Origin: Gammaproteobacteria bacterium
Lineage (GTDB): Bacteria; Pseudomonadota; Gammaproteobacteria; SG8-11
Reading direction: 5' to 3'
DNA: 43,757 nt
NCBI GenBank assembly: GCA_013151345.1
Contig: JAADIM010000043.1
Span: forward strand, 1 to 43,757
Shown: piece by piece, positions 7,857 to 15,309 of the stretch
Layout: each line of letters begins with the position of its first letter
Position numbering within the stretch: the first letter of the stretch is position 1
Position numbers and translations under genes: made by a program
Notes under the pieces: model-generated
Database searches by the model: none
What the model saw: only the letters and a program-made list of their open reading frames with translations
Told to the model about the DNA's origin: nothing

Positions 7857-10466
7857 TTATACGTGTTCTCCAGATGTACGTTTAGTAACAGCATTTTTTT
7901 CGATAACAGAGTTTTCAACAACAGAGTCTTCGCCACCAAAGTCTTCAGCAGCAGAGTCAGGGTCTTCCTGACCTTCTTTTGTAGAGAGCTTTGTTGAGGG
8001 TTTTGCAGAGGGTTCTGTAGGTTCCTCTTTAGATAATCCTTTAGATAAATAATCCGCAGCAAAATCATCAACTTTGATGACATCCTTGCGTGCATTATCT
8101 GCTGCAATTAACAAGTCGGCTTCGCTTTGGTCGATAATATCTTTGTTGACAGCATCTTTACTTAGTTCCGTTAAATCATAGCCAATTATTTCGCCCTTGC
8201 GTTGTGCGCTGATAATTTTCTTCTCAATGGGTTCCGCTTTTATAATTTTTACCAAGGCGTCTTCCAGGCGACCCAATGTTTCCGTCGTAGTGATAGGCAT
8301 GTATATTCCCTGTGTTAGCCTGTCTCTTGTGGCAGAGGGTTCTAGTAAGATATTTGCTATTCTGTGCCCTAGTTTGTCACTCGGGGGGGCATAAGGCCTG
8401 CCCAATGGGAAGCAGACGATTCTTAACAGCCAGGCAACTGGTTTATTGGGGAAATTACGCAGGAATTCCAGCAGGCTTTGCTGGCTTTGGTATAACGCAT
8501 CCTCGCATGACCATTGTACAAGCGGGAAATCCGCTGGCTTTTGTCCCTGGTCGCTGAAGTGTTTTAATGTAGCGGATATTAAATACAGTTGACTTAAAAC
8601 ATCAGCGAGCCGACCTGACAGTTTCTCCTTACGCTTTAACGCTCCACCTAGGATCAGCAAGCCAATATCAGAGATTAAAGCGAAAGAACTACTTAGTCGT
8701 GTTGCTTGTTTGTAAAAATGTTTTTCCTTTGTGCCTGGTGCTTGTACAAAAAATGCGCCGGTTAAACCAAGAAATACAGTGCGAAATACATTGCTTATCG
8801 TAAATCCAATATGTCCAAATAACGCTTTATCAAACCCTTTTGATGCCGCTTCACTGTCTGTTTCAGCGACCGCCTGGATCTCTTTAAGAATATAGGGGTG
8901 GCAGCGTATCGCACCTTGTCCGAAGGTGATCAAGGTGCGTGTGAGTATATTGGCGCCTTCGACAGTAATACCAACCGGGATGGCTTGATAAATACGGCCC
9001 AGAATATTGCGCGGCCCCATACAGATACCGCTACCACCTTGTACGTCCATTGCGTCGGTGATAATACTGCGCATACGGCTCGTTAAGTTATATTTTACGA
9101 TGGCTGATATCACCGAGGGGCGCTCGCCCTGATCGACGGCGACGGCGGTCATTTTACGTGCAGCGTCCATTTGATATGTGTAACCGGCCATCCGCGCTAA
9201 TGCTTCTTCAATACCTTCAAATTGGCCGATAGGTGTCCGAAACTGCTTGCGTATGCGTGCATAGGCGCCGGTAGCACGGCATGCGAGTTTACCACCGCCC
9301 GTACTGAGTGCTGGCAGGGAAATAGAACGACCAGCCGCGAGCGATTCCATCAGCATACGCCAGCCTTCGCCAACGCGTTGTTGGCCACCGATAACCCAAT
9401 CTAAGGGAATAAATACATCTTTACCGCTATTGGGACCATTTTGAAATGCCAGATTAAGTGGCATGTGGCGACGACCAATATCAATACCTGGGGTGTTAGT
9501 TGGAATCAGTGCAAGGGTAATGCCGATATTTTCGGTTTTACCTAATAAATGATCTGGATCGTACAGCTTGAATGCCAATCCGAGTACCGTCGCCACTGGC
9601 CCAAGCGTGATATAACGTTTATCCCAGTTCAGGCGGATTCCCAGTACGTCTTTTTCGCCTTCAGAGTTCTTCCTATAACAGACGAAGCCTGTATCGGGAA
9701 TAGAGCTTGCGTCACTGCCGGCTTCCGGCCCGGTAAGCGCAAAACATGGGATTTCTTTGCCACCAGCAAGGCGAGGTAAATAATGTGATTTTTGTTCGTC
9801 GGTGCCGTAATGAAGTAATAATTCTGCCGGGCCCAGGGAATTTGGCACCATAACAGTTACGGCTGCCGTGATACTGCGGCTTGCCAATTTAGACACGATT
9901 TCAGAATGGGCAAGTGCAGAGAAGGCCAGACCACCATATTTCTTTGGTATGATTATGCCAAAAAACTTGTTGTCTTTTATGTATTGCCATACTTCAGGCG
10001 ATAGATCAAATGCTTCGTGGTTAGTTTGCCAATCATCAATTTTATCGCAAAGTGTCTGTACCGGGCCGTCGATAAATGTTTGTTCTTCGTTTGTTAACGC
10101 TGGTGACTGCGTCGCCAGTAATTTTTTCCAATTGGGTTTGCCGCTGAACAGGTCCCCATCCCACCATACAGTGCCTGCCTCGAGCGCATCCTTTTCAGTT
10201 TGCGAGAGAGAAGGGATGGCTTTTTTCATTATTGGAAGCACTTTGTCGCTAATAATTCGGCGTCTAATTGCCGGTATGCTAATCGGTACTACAATGAGTA
10301 TGAATAGGGCCCATGCAATAACCGACAAAATAACCGAGGTTGACGCGAAAGTGTGAACTGCAAGTAGTACTGCAAATACGTTGGTCCAAACAAGTAGTGA
10401 TACCCGAAAATAAGCCAGGATCCAAAATATAAGTACTGCAACGATAATATAATGGTAAGTAGTCAT
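7857..10466 (-). CDS. fadE: Acyl-CoA dehydrogenase FadE (long, membrane-anchored form)
   Basis: An 869-residue FadE-type dehydrogenase that introduces the trans-2 double bond using FAD. Two hydrophobic segments occupy the first about 65 residues (IIVAVLIFWILAYF; VIAWALFILIVVPI). The ACAD core starts near 110 and shows CFALTGPEAGSDA, WDKRYITLGPVA, AFQNGPNSGKD, and the C-terminal helices with QGGSGICMGPRN and EGANILTRTL. The family-specific C-terminal half (DUF1974-like) follows. It is longer than E. coli FadE (814 residues) because of a low-complexity acidic/Ser/Thr tail over the last about 60 residues. It is the first oxidation gene of the operon, 32 bp after the amidase gene. Confidence 0.94.
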   Translation of the reverse strand: MTTYHYIIVAVLIFWILAYFRVSLLVWTNVFAVLLAVHTFASTSVILSVIAWALFILIVVPISIPAIRRRIISDKVLPIMKKAIPSLSQTEKDALEAGTVWWDGDLFSGKPNWKKLLATQSPALTNEEQTFIDGPVQTLCDKIDDWQTNHEAFDLSPEVWQYIKDNKFFGIIIPKKYGGLAFSALAHSEIVSKLASRSITAAVTVMVPNSLGPAELLLHYGTDEQKSHYLPRLAGGKEIPCFALTGPEAGSDASSIPDTGFVCYRKNSEGEKDVLGIRLNWDKRYITLGPVATVLGLAFKLYDPDHLLGKTENIGITLALIPTNTPGIDIGRRHMPLNLAFQNGPNSGKDVFIPLDWVIGGQQRVGEGWRMLMESLAAGRSISLPALSTGGGKLACRATGAYARIRKQFRTPIGQFEGIEEALARMAGYTYQMDAARKMTAVAVDQGERPSVISAIVKYNLTSRMRSIITDAMDVQGGSGICMGPRNILGRIYQAIPVGITVEGANILTRTLITFGQGAIRCHPYILKEIQAVAETDSEAASKGFDKALFGHIGFTISNVFRTVFLGLTGAFFVQAPGTKEKHFYKQATRLSSSFALISDIGLLILGGALKRKEKLSGRLADVLSQLYLISATLKHFSDQGQKPADFPLVQWSCEDALYQSQQSLLEFLRNFPNKPVAWLLRIVCFPLGRPYAPPSDKLGHRIANILLEPSATRDRLTQGIYMPITTTETLGRLEDALVKIIKAEPIEKKIISAQRKGEIIGYDLTELSKDAVNKDIIDQSEADLLIAADNARKDVIKVDDFAADYLSKGLSKEEPTEPSAKPSTKLSTKEGQEDPDSAAEDFGGEDSVVENSVIEKNAVTKRTSGEHV

Positions 10467-10498
10467 AATGATTAGACAACCAAAGTTAAAGTTAGGGT

Positions 10499-11503
10499 TT
10501 ATTTCATGTTTTGATTCGTTTCTTTGTCTACAGCTTCTTTGTCTACAATAGTGTCAACAGAAATTTCATCATTAGGCATAACTGTTTGTTCAGTTCGTTG
10601 TTCAGACTTATCTTCTATACTACCACCTGGAATAGTTGATGTACTATCGTTGCTGATTTTTTTTGTACCGACTTCAGCTTCTATATTGCTTGTTTGCTCC
10701 AAATCTATTTGAGGTGACGGAATATAACAATCATTTTCATCATTGCAAATGACCCCATTTTGATCCCAGGGTAATTGCCGATATATGGCCAAATCATCAA
10801 AGCCCATAATGGCATATTTTATAATTTCAAAATAGGGGGAATAATCAAAATCAGGCGGGATATACAATCGCGTGTTTCGTTTAAACATGCGTAGGCCGCC
10901 ATCACTATTTTGATGAACTACTGGAAGTATCGGGAATTGCACGGAGCTAAATGCAGATGCTATCATTGAAGAGCATACCGTCTGGGTTGTTTTGCCTACG
11001 TTTTCTCGTTCAAATAGACTGGATCGCCAGCGCCGGGGAAGTATGCCGTAGGGTAATAAGAAGCGCGCTAAATCAAATAATTGTCTGACGTTGTAATCTC
11101 CTCCCACGTGGTGCAGTGCGTGAGCTATCACGTTTGTTGAATCTTGTCGTGTCAATCCTTTCGGGCGGCAGATCCTTATATGATCTTTATAATATTTCTT
11201 TAAGGGAATAATTATTGTCCCTTCACCCAATAACGCTTCAATAATAAGTTGTTCGCTTGGGTCACCTTGGTAATGTTTTTCTAAAAGTGCGCGGTCTGAT
11301 TCATTTTCCAGTTCATGAATGCGGCCAATATAAAGCGCAGAATGTGTCCAGGGGCTTTGGGTAACATTTTTTATAATACGGCTTACACGACTACGCCCTT
11401 CGATTAGCAGCACATCGCAAGGTCGTATTTCAAAAGACAGGCGGTCAAAATCACACTGAGCTGAGCCATCTATTTTTTCTTCATAGATGAGCCATTGAGT
11501 CAT
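10499..11503 (-). CDS. Permuted papain-like amidase (YiiX/YaeF-type, NlpC/P60 superfamily)
   Basis: From the ATG at 11503 the protein has 334 residues; an in-frame TTG at 11587 would give 362, but neither start has a clear ribosome site. The core shows the circularly permuted NlpC/P60 arrangement: CDVLLIEGRSRVSRII, then PWTHSALYIG with the putative catalytic His, and much later TVCSSMIASAF with the putative nucleophile Cys. Such enzymes act on amide or acyl bonds; some relatives handle lipids, as in LRAT-like folds. The C-terminal about 80 residues are polar low complexity and end in VDKEAVDKE, encoded by a 15-bp duplication. Its place at the head of a fatty-acid oxidation operon suggests a lipid-amide or acyl substrate, which is inference. 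Confidence 0.78.
   Translation of the reverse strand: MTQWLIYEEKIDGSAQCDFDRLSFEIRPCDVLLIEGRSRVSRIIKNVTQSPWTHSALYIGRIHELENESDRALLEKHYQGDPSEQLIIEALLGEGTIIIPLKKYYKDHIRICRPKGLTRQDSTNVIAHALHHVGGDYNVRQLFDLARFLLPYGILPRRWRSSLFERENVGKTTQTVCSSMIASAFSSVQFPILPVVHQNSDGGLRMFKRNTRLYIPPDFDYSPYFEIIKYAIMGFDDLAIYRQLPWDQNGVICNDENDCYIPSPQIDLEQTSNIEAEVGTKKISNDSTSTIPGGSIEDKSEQRTEQTVMPNDEISVDTIVDKEAVDKETNQNMK
10520..10549. repeat. 15-bp tandem duplication in the amidase tail
   Basis: Two adjacent units, 10520-10534 and 10535-10549, share ttctttgtctaca and differ only at the last bases. They encode the repeated VDKEA/VDKET at the extreme C-terminus, in frame. Confidence 0.8.
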
Positions 11504-12214
11504 TTTGTTTGTCAACCAGTTGTATATACCCACTTGTGTCCCTGTAATATGGTTACTATGAAAACATCCTGATTGAGGAGCAAGCAATTATTAGTATAAT
11601 TAATAGTTGCCTAATATTAATATAGTTGCCGTGTCAATTTTCGCTAGATAAATAATTAACTAACTCAAGCTTGAAGCCATAAAATCTAATCAAAATCAGA
11701 ATCTTACGTCAGGAATGCGCACGTAATAACATCTTATTTTGGCGTAGGTATTTTTCTTTTTGCCGAGGCGCAAACAGATGCGCATAGTCATTCTATGAAA
11801 TCCTGTTTGCAACGACGGCAGAAAGGAAAATAACACGTCAAAATAGGATGTTATTACGTGCGCATTCCTTATTAGTATGATTATAGCGGTTTAAATTATC
11901 ATTTCTAAAGTCATGCATTTTGAGTGGGTTATGCTGACGTCATCGTAAATTCACACTATTATCCGACTTTTGACCTTATATTGTCATTAAATCTTATCGA
12001 CTGGACCATAGGCAGCGAATAAATGTTACTCCGATCTGTGCACTTAATTTTGATATGATTGGCGTCAACTTTATAGCCCACATTTTTCACAGGGACGGCG
12101 GCAGAGTGCGGGAATGGTGCTTTCACCTGGAATATACAATCAGTTTGTTGGGGTTTCTAACTTCTTTCCAACCTGCGCAAGGATTAGTTATTAAAAAATT
12201 AACAGGAATTTATT
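11504..12214. other. Long intergenic region between divergent transcripts
   Basis: About 0.7 kb without a convincing gene, between the minus-strand lipid operon and the plus-strand channel gene. It must hold both promoters, but I cannot place -35/-10 boxes with confidence. Its main content is the palindromic element at 11711-11869, flanked by a near-identical 15-bp direct repeat (11588-11602 and 11869-11883). The part from 11884 to 12214 contains nothing else I recognise. Confidence 0.7.
11711..11869. mobile_element. MITE-like long palindromic element
   Basis: About 159 bp that fold back almost completely. The outer arms aggaatgcgcacgtaataac (11711-11730) and its perfect complement at the right end (about 11850-11869) are identical. 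The match continues inward with scattered mismatches over about 70 bp per arm to a small apical hairpin, catag-tcatt-ctatg, near 11783-11797. There is no room for a transposase. The imperfect but long symmetry and non-coding location are typical of miniature inverted-repeat elements moved in trans. A transcript through it would form a very long hairpin. Confidence 0.8.
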
Positions 12215-13075
12215 ATGCTCGTGTCGTTTTGTAACCGAATTGTCAATTCACGTTATTTTCAGTTATTTATCATCTTTGTTATTTTGGCAAACGCCGTCAC
12301 TATCGGGATGGAAACATACCCGTCTATTATGACGCAATATGGTCGCGTGATGCGTGCCCTGGACAGTCTATTTCTGGGTATTTTTGTTGCAGAGATTATT
12401 TTGAAGATGATTTCGTGTGGTAAACGGCCATTGAAATATTTTAGCAGTGGCTGGAATACGTTTGATTTTATTATTATTGCGGCCGCATTCATGCCTGGAT
12501 TAGAGGGACAGGCCACCTTGTTAAGGCTTATTAGATTGCTGCGAGTTCTGCGATTGTTAAGTACGTTGCCTGGTTTGCAGATTTTGGTAATGGCTTTAAT
12601 GCACAGTATTCCCAGAATCGGTCAAATGGCAATGTTGGCCAGTTTGCTTTTTTATATATATGCGGTGATAGGCGTTAGTTTATTTCGTGAGCATGACCCG
12701 GAGCATTGGGGCACATTACATATTTCACTGATTAGTTTGTTTAGGACATTAACGCTGGAAGACTGGACTGATCTTATGTATAAAGCGATGGAGCTATACC
12801 CAATGGCCTGGCTTTTTTTCGTGAGTTTTGTATTGCTGGGTACTTTTGTTGTGTTCAACATGCTCATCGGAATTATATTAAACAGCATGGAAGAGGCGCG
12901 CGCTACGGTGAACGCGGAACACGGAGATGAGGCAACAAAAGATATTGTTTCGCAACTTAAAACAATGCAGGAAACGATGGCTGCGTTGCAGAGAACTATC
13001 GAGAACAATGCGAAGTTGAATGCAAAGCTGAATGCGAAGCTGAATGCGAAGTTAAATGTAGACTCAAATAAATAA
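12215..13075 (+). CDS. Bacterial voltage-gated cation channel (BacNav/NaChBac family)
   Basis: A 286-residue single-domain six-helix channel expected to form a homotetramer. S1 is about residues 14-34, S2 48-67, S3 78-94, S4 102-118 with Arg104/107/110/113 every third residue, S5 137-157 and S6 199-225 (FNMLIGIILNSMEEA). The selectivity filter is TLEDWTD at 180-186, where NaChBac has TLESWAS. The extra acidic residues resemble the engineered calcium-selective CavAb filter TLDDWSD, so calcium permeation is plausible but unproven. A C-terminal helix/coiled coil (about 242-280) ends in four NAKL repeats. A small membrane protein gene follows 62 bp later. Family assignment is firm. Confidence 0.93.
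   Translation: MLVSFCNRIVNSRYFQLFIIFVILANAVTIGMETYPSIMTQYGRVMRALDSLFLGIFVAEIILKMISCGKRPLKYFSSGWNTFDFIIIAAAFMPGLEGQATLLRLIRLLRVLRLLSTLPGLQILVMALMHSIPRIGQMAMLASLLFYIYAVIGVSLFREHDPEHWGTLHISLISLFRTLTLEDWTDLMYKAMELYPMAWLFFVSFVLLGTFVVFNMLIGIILNSMEEARATVNAEHGDEATKDIVSQLKTMQETMAALQRTIENNAKLNAKLNAKLNAKLNVDSNK
13007..13054. repeat. 12-bp tandem repeat encoding NAKL x4
   Basis: Four consecutive 12-bp units (aatgcgaagttg and close variants) starting at 13007, 13019, 13031 and 13043. They keep the frame and extend the polar end of the channel's C-terminal coiled coil. Confidence 0.9.
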
Positions 13076-13137
13076 AGTATATAGTGTAGGACTCTCTGTT
13101 TAAGTCCGATGTTGAATTATGAATATGGTTGTTTAAT

Positions 13138-13587
13138 ATGACGATAAATGATTTTGTTATTGTAGCTTTAGTGACATATTTGATTATGTTGGCTGCCTTT
13201 TTCTTGTCGCACATTAGGCGTATACACGTGCCTGTTATGATTTCTATAATCGTTTTTGATTTATGTGTACCTTTCTATTTGTTCTTTAATAGAGACTGGG
13301 AAGCAAGATTAATAGATAGTGGAGATATTTTATCCTTTAGTGTGTGGATGCATTTTGGATTCGTATTAACGCTTTATATTCTCTATGCTTTTCAAATTCA
13401 TAGTGTTGTAAAAATGCTGAAGAGAAATGTTGGTGTTGAGGCAGCAGAGGACGCTAAGGACGCTAAGGAAGATCACCGTGGGCAGGGGAAAGCTATACTT
13501 ATATTACGAGCACTCGTCATACTGACAGGTACGATCTTAATAGATCCGGAATTGGCTGAGTCTGGATCTGCCGCAATAGGCAGCTAG
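13138..13587 (+). CDS. Small multi-pass membrane protein of unknown function
   Basis: About 149 residues from the ATG at 13138; an in-frame TTG lies at 13129. Hydrophobic segments are visible at the N-terminus (FVIVALVTYLIMLAAFFLS), then VMISIIVFDLCVPFYLFF, then FSVWMHFGFVLTLYILYAF. A charged linker with an AEDAKDAKEDH repeat-like run follows, and a final weakly hydrophobic segment (AILILRALVILTGTILI). Several His residues border the membrane segments (HIRRIH; WMHFGF), loosely like DUF420-type haem or metal membrane proteins, but I do not claim that family. It may share a transcript with the channel gene. Its stop codon lies in a strong hairpin. Confidence 0.6.
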   Translation: MTINDFVIVALVTYLIMLAAFFLSHIRRIHVPVMISIIVFDLCVPFYLFFNRDWEARLIDSGDILSFSVWMHFGFVLTLYILYAFQIHSVVKMLKRNVGVEAAEDAKDAKEDHRGQGKAILILRALVILTGTILIDPELAESGSAAIGS

Positions 13588-13615
13588 TCCGCATATGCAA
13601 TAGGCGGACTAGCTG
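13581..13615. terminator. Perfect 12-bp hairpin at the end of the membrane gene
   Basis: cagctagtccgc (13581-13592) and gcggactagctg (13604-13615) are perfect complements with an 11-nt loop. The gene's TAG stop is within the left arm. No T-tract follows on either strand, so classical intrinsic termination is doubtful. It could act as a barrier between the convergent channel and phosphoribulokinase transcripts or as an RNA-stabilising 3' end. Confidence 0.45.
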
Positions 13616-13684
13616 GTAGGTAATATCTGGTTTTTGAAAGATTTTTTTACCACATAGTATAATTGCGTCGTTTATTTACTTGGT

Positions 13685-14548
13685 TTATTTACGCATCTCC
13701 ATCAATTCGTGAATGATGGGCGTAAGTATAATTTCCATCGCGAATCCCATTTTGCCGCCAGGTATCACGATCGTATTTGGACGAGACATAAACGAATCGG
13801 ATAACATGTTTAGCAGATATGGAAAATCTTGCTTTTTGGGGTCTCTAAAACGTATCACAATAAAACTTTCATCTGGTGTCGGAATATCTCTTGCAATAAA
13901 CGGGTTCGATGTATCTACCGTTGGTACGCGTTGAAAATTCACATGTGTGCGAGAAAATTGTGGCGTAACGTAACGGACATAATCGTTCATGCGTCGAAGG
14001 ATTGTGTCTGTTACCGCTTCGGCTGAATAACCGCGTTGCGATGTGTCGCGATGAATTTTTTGAATCCACTCCAGGTTTACAATAGGCGTTACGCCAATCA
14101 AGCAATTGACATGCTGAGCAACATTAACATCACCATCTACAACACCGCCATGCAGGCCTTCGTAAAAAAGTAGATCATTGTCTTCTGAAATTTCTTCCCA
14201 AGGAGTGAATGTCCCTGGTTCCTGGTTATAAGGTTTGGCTTCTTCATAGCTATGCAAATAATATCGTCTCTTGCCTTTGCCGGTTTTCCCGTACGTTTGA
14301 AAAAGTTCTTCGATCTTATCAAAAATATTTCCTTCCGGACCAAAGTGGCTTAGATTGCGCCTTTCTTCGTGCGCCGATTTTATTTGTTCTTTCATTTCTT
14401 TACGGTCAAATCGGTGGAAGCTGTCGCCTTCAATGATTGCAGGTTTGATTTTTTCGCGATAGAAAATATGCTCAAACGCATTTTTAACTGTTGTTGTACC
14501 TGCACCTGAGGAGCCTGTTACGGCTATGATTGGATGTTTAACTGACAT
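13685..14548 (-). CDS. prk: Phosphoribulokinase (class I, proteobacterial; Prk/PrkB type)
   Basis: A 287-residue P-loop kinase. The start carries GSSGAGTTTV as Walker A, followed by EGDSFHRFDR with catalytic and ribulose-5-phosphate contacts, then NLSHFGPEGN, LFYEGLHGG, and the highly conserved FSRTHVNFQRVPTVDTSNPF block. Length and sequence match octameric class I enzymes that make ribulose 1,5-bisphosphate. They also match the PrkB paralogue of non-autotrophs such as E. coli, so the gene alone does not show CO2 fixation; no RubisCO or Calvin-cycle gene is in view. A strong ribosome site (taggagag) precedes the ATG. About 257 bp separate it from nsrR upstream. Confidence 0.92.
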   Translation of the reverse strand: MSVKHPIIAVTGSSGAGTTTVKNAFEHIFYREKIKPAIIEGDSFHRFDRKEMKEQIKSAHEERRNLSHFGPEGNIFDKIEELFQTYGKTGKGKRRYYLHSYEEAKPYNQEPGTFTPWEEISEDNDLLFYEGLHGGVVDGDVNVAQHVNCLIGVTPIVNLEWIQKIHRDTSQRGYSAEAVTDTILRRMNDYVRYVTPQFSRTHVNFQRVPTVDTSNPFIARDIPTPDESFIVIRFRDPKKQDFPYLLNMLSDSFMSRPNTIVIPGGKMGFAMEIILTPIIHELMEMRK

Positions 14549-14805
14549 GCTTCTCTCCTAAGAACATTTATAAATATACTTGTAATATTTTATTGTTTGA
14601 TTTTACCAACACGCATGAGTACAGCAGGATGGTTGTAATTTGTGCGTTAAAGTTAGAGACGTCGCAATTAACCGCTCTATAATTGTTGTTATAGTGCTGG
14701 TTCGTCGAAGTCCGTAATAGTACCGATTTTTCGAAGGTTAAAAAAGACACATGAAAAGATAAATTAGGTAACACACTATAAATTGACTAAAAATTGGTCG
14801 TGTGC

Positions 14806-15303
14806 TTATGTCGGTGTGATGTTTTTTTGACGCATTGCTGAAAAGGCCTCTGGGGGAAGTTTATTAGAGATTGCTTTGTACTTTTTTTTTGCAATAGCGT
14901 CCGCTAATGTGTATTTATCAAGCACGTTTAAAAAGGAATCACATGCTTCATTTAGTGCCATTTTAAGTTTGCACATTGGCTCAATGGTACAAGCTTGATT
15001 GCTGCTATTAAAGCATTCAGCGATGTCGAAATGGGGTTCCATTTTTCTAACCACATCACCAATAAATATATCTGTAGCAGCCTGGGCAAGCCGCAGGCCA
15101 CCGCCTTTCCCGCGAGTTGTGATAATAAATCCGGCGTTTGACAAGTGATGGACCACTTTTACCAAATGGTTACGTGATATCGAGTAATAATTGGCTATTT
15201 CAGCGATCGTGACTACGCCTTCTTTGCCTTCTTTGCCTTCTTTTTTTAGGCAGAGAAAAGCCAGTACCCGCAGTGAATAGTCAGTGTGTCGAGTTAGTTG
15301 CAT
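14806..15303 (-). CDS. nsrR: Rrf2-family regulator, NsrR-like (nitric oxide sensing)
   Basis: A 165-residue Rrf2 protein with an N-terminal winged helix (MQLTRHTDYSLRVLAFL; YSISRNHLVKVVHHLSNAGF; RGKGGGLRLA) and an Fe-S ligand triad Cys-x7-Cys-x5-Cys in CFNSSNQACTIEPMC, followed by LDKYTLADAI. The SRNHLVK recognition helix and KYTLAD end are NsrR features, so an NO-labile Fe-S cluster and control of NO-detoxification genes are expected. An extra KEGKEGKEG run, encoded by 9-bp tandem repeats, lengthens the loop between the first helices. It is read just after smg with a 6-bp gap, so it is likely cotranscribed with dprA-smg. Confidence 0.87.
   Translation of the reverse strand: MQLTRHTDYSLRVLAFLCLKKEGKEGKEGVVTIAEIANYYSISRNHLVKVVHHLSNAGFIITTRGKGGGLRLAQAATDIFIGDVVRKMEPHFDIAECFNSSNQACTIEPMCKLKMALNEACDSFLNVLDKYTLADAIAKKKYKAISNKLPPEAFSAMRQKNITPT
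15219..15246. repeat. 9-bp tandem repeat encoding KEG units in NsrR
   Basis: Head-to-tail cttctttgc-type units (about three copies, running into a T-tract) encode KEGKEGKEG on the minus strand. The period preserves the frame, while slippage in the adjacent poly-T could break it. Confidence 0.75.
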
Positions 15304-15309
15304 TGAGCT

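Noticed and set aside
7787-8107. Minus-strand Lys/Leu-rich ORF overlapping the fadE tail and thiolase start
   Set aside because: It is an alternate frame of the repetitive fadE 3' end, and its low-complexity LLLKTLL pattern comes from that repeat.
9868-10356. Long plus-strand ORF (162 codons) inside fadE
   Set aside because: It lies fully antisense to conserved fadE sequence, shows no recognisable domain and has unusual composition, so it is a shadow frame.
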